NCBI GenBank assembly: GCA_025453955.1
Contig: JALOPJ010000002.1
Location: 1-47,240 of the forward strand
Length of the DNA stretch: 47,240 bases
Origin: Candidatus Edwardsiibacteriota bacterium
GTDB lineage: Bacteria > Edwardsbacteria > AC1 > EtOH8
Reading direction: 5' to 3'
Shown: positions 7,058 to 17,365 of the stretch, piece by piece
Layout: every line of letters starts with the position of its first letter
Position numbering within the stretch: position 1 is the first letter of the stretch
Position numbers and translations under genes: made by a program
Notes under the pieces: generated by a model
Database searches by the model: none
Seen by the model: the letters and a program-made list of their open reading frames with translations, nothing else
What the model was told of the DNA's origin: nothing

Positions 7058-9631
7058 ATGCCCAAGTTCCTGAAGATATCCCTGATCGTTCTGGCCATCG
7101 TCGTCGTGCTGCTGGCCGCGGCCGGGATCGCCCTCAAGCTGATGTTCCCGCCGGCCAAGCTGCGGGCGGTGCTGATGCCGAGGATCGAGCAGGCGGTGGG
7201 CCGCCCGGTGCGGATCGACCGCTTCTCCCTCAAGGTGTTCACCGGGCTGGGCGTGGAGCTGTCCGGCATCGAGCTGGCCAACGCCCGGGGGTTCGACCAG
7301 CGGCCGATGGCGGCGATCGACGCGGTGGTGCTGAAGGTCAACCTGCTGGCGCTGCTGAAGGGCCAGCTGGCGGTCTCCAGCCTGGCCATCGACCGGCCCC
7401 GGGTGCTGATCGAGAAGGACATCACCGGATCGTTCAACTTCGACGACCTGGTCAAGCCGGCCGCGCCGGGCGCCGCGCCCGCGGCCGCGCCCGGCACGAT
7501 GCCGGTGAGCTTCGCCGTGCAGTCGTTCCGGATCGCCGACGGCTCGTTCGAGTTCAACGACCGGCAGGGCCGGATGACGGTCGTCGCCAACGGGATCGAG
7601 GACAAGCTGTCGCTCGACGCCGACCGCTCGCTGTCGCGCATCCGGACCAGGGGCGAGCTCACGGTCCGCGAGATCAGCGTCTCGATGGCGGCGCTCAGGC
7701 TGACCAAGCTGTTCGCCAGCGTCAGGCACGACGTGGCGGTGGACCTGCCGGGCAAGACGGTGACAATCCACGAGCTGACCGTCGCGCCGCAGGGCATCGC
7801 CCTGACCCTGGCCGGCACGGTCAAGGAATTCGACACCAAGCCGGTGCTGGACCTGGCGCTCAAGACCACCAGCATCGACATGAAGCAGGCCTTCGCCGCC
7901 ATCCCGCGGGAGTTCCGGTCGCAGGCCAGGGACATCCAGGCCACCGGCAAGCTGGAGCTGGGCCTGACGGTCACCGGCCGGGTCGACCCCCAGGACCCGA
8001 AATCCAAGCCCAAGGTCGACGGTTTCGTCGGCCTGCGCGACATCGGCGTCAAGTACACCGCGCTGCCCAAGGCGGTGACCGGGATCAACGGCGACGTCCG
8101 CTTCAGCGAGGACGACCTCGACGTCAAGTCGCTGTCCGCCAGGCTGGGCAGCGCCGGCTTCAACCTGTCGTGCCTGGTGCGGCATTTCGAGGATCCCCAC
8201 GTCAAGGCGGCCTTCAAGGGCGATCTCGACCTGGGCGAGATCAAGGACTACGTGCCGCTGGAGGAGGGCACCCAGCTGTCCGGCACCATCGACGCCGACT
8301 TCAAGGCCGAGGGCAGGGTGCGGGACATCAACTCGTTCAACATGGACGGGAAGATCAAACTGGCGGGCATCGGCGCCACCACGCCGGCGCTGCTGAAGCC
8401 GGTGAGCGACTGCGGCGGGCTGGTGCTGCTCAACAAGAACCTGATCGATATCAGGGACGTCTCCTGCAGGATCGGGAGGTCCTCGCTGGCGTTCAACGGC
8501 CAGGTCAAGAATTTCCTCAGCCTGGTGCCGGAACAACCCGCGGCCAAGGGCAAGAAGGCCGTGGCGCTGCCGAAACAAGGAAAGGCCCAGCTTGCCTTCG
8601 CGCTGACCTCGCCGCTGTTGGACCTCGACGAGATGCTTCCCCCGCCGCCCAAGGGCGGCGGGAAATCCGAAACCGCAAATCCGAAATCCCAAACGGCAAC
8701 GCAGCCGGCAATGATGCCCCTGCCCGACATGGTGATGAACGGCACGGTGCGGGTGGCCAAGATCAAGTACCTGAAGATGGACTTCGACAACCTGGCCGGC
8801 ACCCTGGCGATGAGCGACCGCAAGCTGTCGCTCGTCGGCGACGTCGCGGTCTACTCGGGCAAGGTCTCGGGCAACGTCTGGGCCGACCTCGATGACATGG
8901 AGAAGATCGCCTACCGGCTGGGTGCCGACGCGTCGAAGCTGGAGGCCAACGATTTCCTCTCGGCGCTGACGCCGTTCAAGGACCGGCTGTTCACCAAGCT
9001 GGACGTGACCGGCGAGTTCTCCGGCCTGGCGCCGGACACCGTGCTGGTCAAGCGGACGCTGAAGGGCCAGGGCAAGGCCGCCAGCGGCGAGGGCAAGCTG
9101 GTCAACTACCAGGTGCTGGCCGACGTGCTGGCCTTCTGCAAGCTGGGCGACACCAAGGAGGTCTCGTTCCGCTCGCTGTCGATGGGCTTCCGCATCGCCG
9201 ACGAGAAGGTCTACCTGGACGACCTGCTGATGACCAGCAAGTTCGGGGACATCAACCTGTCGGGCAACTCCAGCTTCACCGGGTACCTCGACTACCGGGC
9301 CTCGATCAAGCTGACGAAAGAGGAGTCCGACAGGATGAAGGGCAAGGCCGGCAACGCGGCCGCGCTGTTCACCGACAAGGACGGCCGGGTGGTGCTGGAC
9401 CTGCTGGTGAAGGGCCAGTCGCCCAAGCCGGCGGTGTCGTGGGACACGCAGATGGCGCAGGCCCGGCTGAAAGGCAAGGCCCAGGAGGAGATCGACAAGG
9501 TCAAGGCCGAGGCCCAGGCCAGGATCGACCAGGAGCGGAAGGCGCTGGAGGAGAAGGCCAAGAAGGAGGCCGACGAGGCGGCCAAGAAGGCGGCGGACGC
9601 GTTGAAGGGGTTGTTCAAGAAAAAACCATAA
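7058..9631 (+). CDS. AsmA family protein (inner-membrane-anchored, periplasmic)
   Basis: An 857-residue AsmA-like protein. I use the ATG at 7058, preceded by AGGAGGTG at 7046-7053; it gives a single N-terminal anchor (about residues 7-28) and a long periplasmic part. The opening block (PVRIDRFSLKVFTGLGVELSGIEL, and the rest to about residue 150) is the AsmA N-terminal signature, and the C-terminal region (about 600-790) matches AsmA_2 repeats. AsmA-like proteins are thought to bridge the envelope and affect lipid transport or outer-membrane assembly. The last 60 residues are a highly charged Lys/Glu/Ala helix ending in KKKP. A Pro/Gly/Lys linker near residue 530-550 is encoded by AAATCCGAAA repeats. 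It stands alone, apart from the IVP cassette that follows. Confidence 0.83.
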   Translation: MPKFLKISLIVLAIVVVLLAAAGIALKLMFPPAKLRAVLMPRIEQAVGRPVRIDRFSLKVFTGLGVELSGIELANARGFDQRPMAAIDAVVLKVNLLALLKGQLAVSSLAIDRPRVLIEKDITGSFNFDDLVKPAAPGAAPAAAPGTMPVSFAVQSFRIADGSFEFNDRQGRMTVVANGIEDKLSLDADRSLSRIRTRGELTVREISVSMAALRLTKLFASVRHDVAVDLPGKTVTIHELTVAPQGIALTLAGTVKEFDTKPVLDLALKTTSIDMKQAFAAIPREFRSQARDIQATGKLELGLTVTGRVDPQDPKSKPKVDGFVGLRDIGVKYTALPKAVTGINGDVRFSEDDLDVKSLSARLGSAGFNLSCLVRHFEDPHVKAAFKGDLDLGEIKDYVPLEEGTQLSGTIDADFKAEGRVRDINSFNMDGKIKLAGIGATTPALLKPVSDCGGLVLLNKNLIDIRDVSCRIGRSSLAFNGQVKNFLSLVPEQPAAKGKKAVALPKQGKAQLAFALTSPLLDLDEMLPPPPKGGGKSETANPKSQTATQPAMMPLPDMVMNGTVRVAKIKYLKMDFDNLAGTLAMSDRKLSLVGDVAVYSGKVSGNVWADLDDMEKIAYRLGADASKLEANDFLSALTPFKDRLFTKLDVTGEFSGLAPDTVLVKRTLKGQGKAASGEGKLVNYQVLADVLAFCKLGDTKEVSFRSLSMGFRIADEKVYLDDLLMTSKFGDINLSGNSSFTGYLDYRASIKLTKEESDRMKGKAGNAAALFTDKDGRVVLDLLVKGQSPKPAVSWDTQMAQARLKGKAQEEIDKVKAEAQARIDQERKALEEKAKKEADEAAKKAADALKGLFKKKP

Positions 9632-9660
9632 TGAGGATTTGAGGCCGCGCGGAAGGGGTT

Positions 9661-9685
9661 GTTGCACATTAATGCAAGATGCAAC
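9661..9685. repeat. Left TGCAAGATGCAA repeat flanking the four-helix-bundle gene
   Basis: GTTGCA..TGCAAC forms a small inverted repeat containing TGCAAGATGCAA (9673-9684). The reverse complement of that 12-mer, split by seven extra bases, occurs on the other side of the gene at 10094-10112. This makes the cassette look like a unit with inverted ends. Confidence 0.5.
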
Positions 9686-9721
9686 ACGCGAAAATGAAAA
9701 TGCATAATACAGGATCCCGGA

Positions 9722-10090
9722 TTGTCAAACTATAAACTGGATTTGTCGGATCGATTACTCGAATTCGCGGCTGCCAGCATCAAATTGTCAGCGACATTGG
9801 CAGGAACATATGCCGGGAAATATATCGCTGGGCAACTGCTGCGATCGGCATGTTCCGCAGGGGCCAATTACGAGGAGGCCTGTGGCGCCGAAAGCCGGGC
9901 TGATTTCATCCACAAGCTGCAGATAGTTCTGAAGGAACTTAAGGAATCGCTCTATTGGCTAAGGCTGGCTGGAAAATCATCATTGCTAAGATGCGATGAT
10001 ACGTCGTTGACCGAAGAGGCAACGAGTCTCGTCAACATCATCGCGAAATCCGTCATAACCGCCAAACGGAATAAACTGGGGAACGAGTGA
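9722..10090 (+). CDS. Four-helix-bundle protein (23S rRNA intervening-sequence protein family)
   Basis: A 122-residue, wholly helical protein starting with TTG at 9722 (AGGA nine bases upstream). The pattern LEFAAASIKLSATLAGTYAGKYIAGQLLRSA, then GANYEEACGAESRADFIHKLQIVLKELKES, then YWLRL, is the S23/IVP signature first known from insertions in bacterial 23S rRNA genes and related to the Avd accessory proteins of retroelements. Here it is free-standing, wedged between the AsmA-like gene and polA. Its base composition is clearly lower in GC than both neighbours and it is flanked by inverted TGCAAGATGCAA-type repeats, so it looks like a recently inserted cassette. Its biochemical function is unknown. 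Confidence 0.85.
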   Translation: MSNYKLDLSDRLLEFAAASIKLSATLAGTYAGKYIAGQLLRSACSAGANYEEACGAESRADFIHKLQIVLKELKESLYWLRLAGKSSLLRCDDTSLTEEATSLVNIIAKSVITAKRNKLGNE

Positions 10091-10093
10091 CCA

Positions 10094-10120
10094 TTGCATC
10101 TCTCATCTTGCATTTTGCAT
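10094..10120. repeat. Right TTGCATC..TTGCA repeat flanking the four-helix-bundle gene
   Basis: TTGCATC (10094-10100) plus a 7-nt insert plus TTGCA (10108-10112), followed by TTTTGCAT. It is the inverted counterpart of the left repeat and ends about 20 bases before polA. Confidence 0.5.
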
Positions 10121-10139
10121 ATTCCATCTTAGGGGCAAG

Positions 10140-12755
<2,616 letters not shown>

Positions 12756-12797
12756 GCGCGTGAACCGTGAGGTCTGAACCATGAGACGGGGGCGTGT

Positions 12798-13112
12798 ATG
12801 AGTTCCAAGATCGGTCCGGTGCGGTACGGCGTTGCGGCGGGCGCGGCGCTGTTGCTCCCCTTGGCGCTGCTGCTGGCGCAGGCCGCCCCGCCGGCGCCCC
12901 CGGCCCCGGCGGCGGCCCCGCAGAAGGCGGCCGCGGCAGGGGACACGGCGGCCGCCGATACCATCGACTACGAGTCGATGATGCTGCCGGAGGGCGAGCG
13001 CGACTACTGGTCGCTGGAGTACTACCAGTCGGAGGCCGACCAGGACGACGGCGACTGGGACGAGAACCGCCGCGAGCGCGACGAGCAGGGGTCCGACGAG
13101 CGCACCGACTAG
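12798..13112 (+). CDS. Small exported hypothetical protein
   Basis: A 104-residue protein I do not recognise. Residues 10-30 form a hydrophobic signal or anchor, followed by a Pro/Ala linker (about 30-48) and a strongly acidic, Tyr-containing tail (DYESMMLPEGERDYWSLEYY, then many Asp/Glu/Arg). No Cys, so not a lipoprotein. Spacing to polA (42 bases) and coaE (13 bases) suggests it is translated from the same transcript. High GC3 typical of the neighbours supports it as a real gene. Confidence 0.55.
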   Translation: MSSKIGPVRYGVAAGAALLLPLALLLAQAAPPAPPAPAAAPQKAAAAGDTAAADTIDYESMMLPEGERDYWSLEYYQSEADQDDGDWDENRRERDEQGSDERTD

Positions 13113-13125
13113 GGAGGGCGCGGCC

Positions 13126-13743
13126 ATGGGCGGCGCGCGCCGCTTCAAGCTGATCGGCCTGACCGGCGGGGCGGGGTCGGGCAAGAGCACGGTGGCCCAG
13201 ATCTTCAAGAGCTGGGGCGCCGAGGTGATCGACGCCGACCGCATCGGCCATGCCCTGCTGCTGCCGGGCTCGCCCTGCCACGACGAGGTGGTGCGGGCGT
13301 TCGGCCCGGGCATCCGCTACGCCAACGGGCGGATCGACCGCGGGGCGCTGGGCGCGCTGGTGTTCGCCGACGCCCGCACGATGCGGCTCCTGAACGCCAT
13401 CGTCCATCCCCACCTGCTGGCCGAGATCGCCTTCCAGGCGCTGAAGCTGAGGCGCGCGGGGAAGGCCGCGCTGGCGGTGATCGACGCGGCGCTGATCGTG
13501 CAGTGGAACCTGCACCGCAAGCTCGACGGCCTGGTCGTGGTGGACGCGCCGGAGCGCACCCGCCTGGCGCGGCTGGCCGCCGCGGGGGTGCCGGCCGAAC
13601 GGGCCCGGCGGATCATGGCCCTCCAGCTGCCGGCGGTCCGGCTGCGGCGGGCGGCCGACATCGTGATCGAAAACGACGGCGGGCTGGCCGGGCTGCGGCG
13701 CCAGGCCAAGACGGCCTGGGAAAGAATCGCCGCCATGCCATGA
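13126..13743 (+). CDS. coaE: Dephospho-CoA kinase
   Basis: A 205-residue P-loop kinase that phosphorylates dephospho-CoA in the last step of coenzyme A synthesis. It shows the Walker A motif GLTGGAGSGKST, the CoaE block VIDADRIGH, the dGxIDRxxLgxxVF segment (NGRIDRGALGALVF) and LNAIVHPHL, all in family order, and the expected length. GGGAGGG eight bases before the ATG at 13126 supports the start. It lies between the small exported protein and prfB in a plus-strand cluster beginning at polA. Confidence 0.95.
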   Translation: MGGARRFKLIGLTGGAGSGKSTVAQIFKSWGAEVIDADRIGHALLLPGSPCHDEVVRAFGPGIRYANGRIDRGALGALVFADARTMRLLNAIVHPHLLAEIAFQALKLRRAGKAALAVIDAALIVQWNLHRKLDGLVVVDAPERTRLARLAAAGVPAERARRIMALQLPAVRLRRAADIVIENDGGLAGLRRQAKTAWERIAAMP

Positions 13744-13814
13744 CGCTGCCCCGGAGCACCCGGTGCGGCATGATCGCAGTTTCATTGCGGCAACAAAGAA
13801 TGGAGGACGGACCG

Positions 13815-14943
13815 GTGACGATCGCAGAGCTACGGGAGGGATGGACCATCGCCGACGGCAACCTCCGCAACTTGCGGAGGTATCTTTGACCTGGAGACGC
13901 TGGAGCGGGAGCTGGCCGGGTACGAGGAGCGGATGGCCGCGCCGGATTTCTGGAACGACAATCTCAAGGCCAAGCAGGTCATCGCCGAAACCAACAAGCG
14001 CAAGGACTGGGTGGAGGCCTGGGCCGGCCTGAAGCGCAGGAGCGACGACGTCTCCGCCCTGCTGGAGCTGGTCGACGAGGGGGACGCCGGGTCGCTGGCG
14101 GAGATCGAACGCGACCTGCAGGCGCTGGCCGCCGGGGTCGCCGAGCTGGAGTTCCGCCACATGCTGCGCGGCGAGGACGACCAGCGCGACGCCATCATCA
14201 CCATCCACCCCGGCGCCGGGGGCACCGAGAGCCAGGACTGGGCCGAGATGCTGATGCGGATGTACGGCCGCTGGATGGACCGCAAGGGCTACGGCTACAA
14301 GGTGATCGACCTGCAGCCGGGCGACGAGGCCGGGGTCAAGAGCGCCACCGTCGAGGTCAAGGGCAGGTACGCCTACGGCTACCTCAAGGCCGAGAGCGGC
14401 GTGCACCGGCTGGTGCGGATCTCGCCGTTCGACGCCAACAAGCGGCGCCACACCTCGTTCGCCTCGGTGTTCGTCTACCCGGAGATCGACGACGACATCA
14501 AGGTCGAGGTCAACGAGGCCGACCTGCGGATCGACGTCTACCGCGCCGGCTCGGCCGGCGGCCAGAACGTCAACAAGGTGGAGACGGCCATCCGGCTCAC
14601 CCACCTGCCCACCGGCATCGTGGTCTGCTCGCAGAACGAGCGCTCCCAGCACCAGAACCGGATCAACGCCTACAAGGTGCTGCGCTCGCGGCTCTACCAG
14701 CACTACAAGGCGCTGGAGGACAAGAAGCGCGAGGCCATCGAGGCCGGCAAGACCGACATCGCCTGGGGCAACCAGATCCGCTCCTACGTGTTCTGCCCCT
14801 ACCAGATGGTGAAGGACCACCGCACCCTGGAGCAGACCGGCGACGTGCGGGCGGTGATGGACGGCGAGATCGACCGCTTCATCGTCGCCTACCTCAAGTG
14901 CGGCGGCAAGTTCGACAAGGCCGACAAGGGGGACGATTTGTGA
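13815..14943 (+). CDS. prfB: Peptide chain release factor 2, expressed by programmed +1 frameshifting
   Basis: A 375-residue RF2 encoded in two frames: 13815-13886, then 13888-14943, with T13887 skipped. The first segment ends LRRYL at an in-frame TGA (13887-13889); after the shift it continues [16 protein letters not shown]. The protein has the RF2 anticodon tripeptide SPF ([15 protein letters not shown]) and the peptidyl-hydrolysis motif GGQ ([12 protein letters not shown]). RF2 releases proteins at UGA and UAA, and low RF2 favours the frameshift, so it autoregulates. I choose GTG 13815 because GGAGG lies eight bases upstream at 13802-13806; the in-frame ATG at 13800 overlaps that Shine-Dalgarno sequence. 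A gene caller that ignores frameshifting will start at 13933 and lose the N-terminus. Confidence 0.95.
13876..13890 (+). promoter_or_regulatory. prfB programmed frameshift site
   Basis: GGAGG (13876-13880), TAT, CTT, TGA, C: the internal Shine-Dalgarno sequence three bases before the CTT TGA C slippery stop, as in the classical RF2 site. The SD pairing and slow UGA decoding drive tRNA-Leu from CUU to UUU. Confidence 0.95.
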
Positions 14944-14953
14944 CGGCACCCGC

Positions 14954-14983
14954 TTGACATCGGGTCAGGGATTGGGATAAGAT
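14954..14983 (+). promoter_or_regulatory. Promoter of the RAM-domain gene
   Basis: TTGACA (14954-14959), 18 bp, TAAGAT (14978-14983), just after prfB. The expected leader is about 70 nt before the ATG at 15062. Confidence 0.6.
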
Positions 14984-15061
14984 ACGGATGGCCGTCCGGT
15001 CCGTGAAAAGCCGATCAGCGCATCAACCTCCACCATCCACTCAACGAAGGGACCGCACCAC

Positions 15062-15298
15062 ATGTTCGCCGCCTACGAGTTCATCAACTGCGACGCCGGG
15101 AAGGCCGAGCTGGTGGTCAAGCAGCTGCGCAAGATCAAGGGCGTCCGCCAGGCCCACGTGGTCACCGGCCTGCACGACATCGTGGCCTACGTCGAGTCGG
15201 CGTCGCTCAACGAGCTGACCCGGCTGATCATCAGCAAGATCCAGGGCACCAAGGGCGTCAACCGCACCCTGACCTGCATGGTGGTCAACGGCAACTGA
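15062..15298 (+). CDS. Stand-alone Lrp/AsnC ligand-binding (RAM) domain protein
   Basis: A 78-residue protein consisting only of the effector-binding RAM domain of Lrp/AsnC regulators: AAYEFINCDAGKAELVVKQLRKIKGV, then AHVVTGLHDIVAYVE, then LTRLIISKIQGTKGVNRTLTCMVV. There is no DNA-binding domain. Such single-domain proteins form oligomers and bind amino acids or related small molecules, and sometimes modulate a partner regulator; the ligand is unknown. It has its own promoter and ends at a strong hairpin, so it is monocistronic. Confidence 0.88.
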   Translation: MFAAYEFINCDAGKAELVVKQLRKIKGVRQAHVVTGLHDIVAYVESASLNELTRLIISKIQGTKGVNRTLTCMVVNGN

Positions 15299-15327
15299 CA
15301 CCGGCCCCGCCCGCGGCCCAGGCCGCG

Positions 15328-15360
15328 CGCAAAGGCCCTGCCAGCGGCAGGGCCTTTGCG
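15328..15360. terminator. Bidirectional terminator between the RAM gene and the first phoU
   Basis: A perfect 15-bp inverted repeat (CGCAAAGGCCCTGCC / GGCAGGGCCTTTGCG) with a 3-nt loop. It sits between convergent genes and provides A/T-rich flanks on both strands. Confidence 0.8.
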
Positions 15361-15379
15361 TCGGGTCCCGGGCGATCGA

Positions 15380-16048
15380 TCAGGGCTGCTGGTCGCAGCG
15401 GTGCTTGATCACCCGGGCCTCGGCGATGTAGATGGTCTCCTCGCCGATGTTGGTGGACAGGTCGGCGATCCGCTCCAGGTTGCGTGAGACCAGGATCAGG
15501 TCCATGGCCCGGGTGATCGAATCCGGCCGCTCCATCATGTAGGTCAGCAGCTCCCGGAAGACCTGGTCCTTGAGGTCGTCCACCTGGTCGTCGCGGGTGC
15601 AGACGTCCCGGGCCTTGTCGGCATCGCCGCCGACGAAGCCGTCGAGGCTGTCCTTCAGCATGCCGGTGGCCAGCGCCGCCATCCGCGGGATGTCGATCAG
15701 CGGCTTGAGGTCGGGTTGGTCCGCCAGCCGCAGGGCGCTCTCGGCGATGTTGACGCCGTGGTCGCCGATCCGTTCCAGGTCGTTGTTGATCTTGATGGCC
15801 CCGATCAGGAAGCGCAGGTCGCCGGCGGCCGGCTGGTGCAGGGCGATCAGGGCGATGGCCTGCTCCTCGATCTCGACCTCCATGGCGTCGATCTCCTTGT
15901 CCAGGCGGAAGATGTCCCGGGCCCTGGCCGCGTCCTTCCGGACCAGCGCCTCGACGGCCTGGTTGATCAGGGCCTCGGTGCGGGCCGCCATCAGCAGCAG
16001 CTTGTCCTTGAGCTGCAGCAGCTCCACGTCGAAATGCCGTTGTTCCAT
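15380..16048 (-). CDS. phoU: Phosphate transport regulator PhoU (first pst operon)
   Basis: A 222-residue PhoU with two three-helix bundles, each with the metal-binding ExxxD/RIGDHxxNIAE signature (RIGDHGVNIAE and RIADLSTNIGEE). PhoU links the Pst transporter to the PhoR kinase and damps the Pho response when phosphate is plentiful. I start it at the ATG at 16046-16048, which overlaps the upstream stop by one base (TAATG) and has AGGAG eight bases away, not at the longer upstream frame. It is the last gene of the pstS-C-A-B-B operon and is very similar to the second PhoU at 21271-21948, so one arose by duplication of the operon end. Confidence 0.93.
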   Translation of the reverse strand: MEQRHFDVELLQLKDKLLLMAARTEALINQAVEALVRKDAARARDIFRLDKEIDAMEVEIEEQAIALIALHQPAAGDLRFLIGAIKINNDLERIGDHGVNIAESALRLADQPDLKPLIDIPRMAALATGMLKDSLDGFVGGDADKARDVCTRDDQVDDLKDQVFRELLTYMMERPDSITRAMDLILVSRNLERIADLSTNIGEETIYIAEARVIKHRCDQQP

Positions 16049-16578
16049 TAGTTCGTCTCCTTCGCTGGCGATGTGTGATCCGGGACGGCCAGTCCCAGCT
16101 TCCTCAGGAATGAATCGATCCGGCATTGCGAGAGCCACGGCCGCGCGGCGATGCCGGACCCGTCGGGGTTGAGTTCGGGGACCGGCAGTTCCTGCAGGGC
16201 GATGGGGCGTTGACCGGCAAGCTGCTCGAACCGTTCTATTGCCGGTGATGTGTTGCTGACGAAGTGGTCGGGCAGCAGCAACAGGCCAAGTTGTGGAAGA
16301 TCGGCCCGATGGCGGCTGAGGAATGAACCGACTTCAAGCGGCATCCGGCCGCCCGGCACGGCGAAGCACAGCACGACACAGGCGAACGCCGTGGGATCGT
16401 GCTGCAACGGCCGCAGTCGGATGTCGCACCCAAACAGCCTGTGGCGGAGATGGCCCCAGATGCCCGGATCGCGGACGGGCCTGACCTGTTCCACGGCCAC
16501 CGCCGGGTTGGCGCCCAGGCGCCGGGCGATGCCCCGCGTGCGCCCGTCATGACCGAACCACAGGATGAGGATAGTCAT
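16048..16578 (-). CDS. Flavodoxin-fold protein of the pst operon (copy 1)
   Basis: A 176-residue protein with the look of a flavodoxin fold: a first strand TILILWF, then a degenerate phosphate-loop region (GHDGRTRGIA), a middle strand and loop FACVVLCFAVPGGRMPLEVGSFL like the flavodoxin W-G-R..pvrsFl stretch, then LGLLLLPDHF and an AIERFEQLAGQRPIALQEL helix-strand. The FMN-binding T/S-x-T-G-x-T loop is not conserved, so cofactor binding is uncertain. It lies between pstB and phoU and overlaps the phoU start. A homologue (21971-22456) occupies the same position in the second pst operon, so a role with PstB or PhoU is likely but unproven. Confidence 0.6.
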   Translation of the reverse strand: MTILILWFGHDGRTRGIARRLGANPAVAVEQVRPVRDPGIWGHLRHRLFGCDIRLRPLQHDPTAFACVVLCFAVPGGRMPLEVGSFLSRHRADLPQLGLLLLPDHFVSNTSPAIERFEQLAGQRPIALQELPVPELNPDGSGIAARPWLSQCRIDSFLRKLGLAVPDHTSPAKETN

Positions 16579-16605
16579 CGCCGCCCATCATCGACCGGTG
16601 GCTTC

Positions 16606-17361
16606 TCAACCGTACCTGCCGGTGATGTAGTCCTCGGTCCGTTTGTCGGCCGGCCGGGTGAAGACCTGGTTCGTTTCGCCGAACTCCACCATCTCGCCCA
16701 GCAGCATGTAGCCGGAAAAGTCCGAGACCCGCGCCGCCTGCTGCATGTTATGGGTGACGATGGCGATGGTGTAGTCCCGCTTCAACTCCAGCATCAGCTC
16801 CTCGATCTTCATGGTGGCGATGGGGTCGAGGGCCGAGCAGGGCTCGTCCATCAGGATCACCTCGGGCTGGACCGCCAACAACCGGGCCACGCACAGCCGC
16901 TGCTGCTGGTCCAGCGGCAGCCCCAGCGCCGGGGCGTCGAGCTTGTCCTTGACCTGGTCCCACAGCCAGGCGCCCCGCAGGCTGCGTTCGGCGGTCTCCG
17001 CCAGCTGCCTGCGGTCGTGCGATCCCGCGACCTTCAGGCCGTAGACCACGTTGTCGCGGACCGACAACGGGAAGGGATTGGGCCGCTGGAAGACCATGCC
17101 GACACGTTTTCGGAGGGAAGCGACCTCGGCATCGGGCGCGTAGATGTTCCGGCCGTCCAGGGCCACGCTGCCCGACACCCGGCAACCGGGGATCAGGTCG
17201 TTCATGCGGTTGAGGCAGCGCAGCAGGGTGGATTTGCCGCAGCCGGACGGCCCGATCAGGGCGGTGATCCCGTTCTGCCGCACCGCCATGCTGACGTCCT
17301 TGAGCGCGTGGAACTTGCCGTAGAACAGGTCCAGGTCCCGGATGTCGATCTTGTTCGTCAT
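16606..17361 (-). CDS. pstB: Phosphate ABC transporter ATPase, degenerate-signature subunit (first of a tandem pair)
   Basis: A 251-residue PstB-type ATPase. Walker A ([11 protein letters not shown]), Q-loop (VFQRPNPFP), Walker B with catalytic Glu ([12 protein letters not shown]), D-loop, and H-switch (VTHNMQQA) are all intact. The ABC signature is not: the LSGGQ of PstB is LPLDQ here (16906-16920), in a frame that is otherwise perfectly PstB-like through QQQRLCVAR. In ABC dimers, LSGGQ of one subunit closes the ATP site of the other. The adjacent PstB (17366-18118) has the opposite pattern, so the two are best read as partners in one heterodimer. The tandem spacing is four bases. The operon belongs to the Pho regulon. 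Confidence 0.9.
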   Translation of the reverse strand: MTNKIDIRDLDLFYGKFHALKDVSMAVRQNGITALIGPSGCGKSTLLRCLNRMNDLIPGCRVSGSVALDGRNIYAPDAEVASLRKRVGMVFQRPNPFPLSVRDNVVYGLKVAGSHDRRQLAETAERSLRGAWLWDQVKDKLDAPALGLPLDQQQRLCVARLLAVQPEVILMDEPCSALDPIATMKIEELMLELKRDYTIAIVTHNMQQAARVSDFSGYMLLGEMVEFGETNQVFTRPADKRTEDYITGRYG

Positions 17362-17365
17362 GGCA

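Noticed and set aside
7004-9667. Very long antisense frame (887 codons) opposite the AsmA-like gene
   Set aside because: Composition is the mirror of high-GC3 coding on the other strand (Leu/Gly/His/Gln-rich); no domain is recognisable and the plus-strand protein is clearly AsmA-like.
13087-13136. prfB as a frameshifted pseudogene
   Set aside because: The in-frame TGA at 13887 is the programmed RF2 site, not a lesion.
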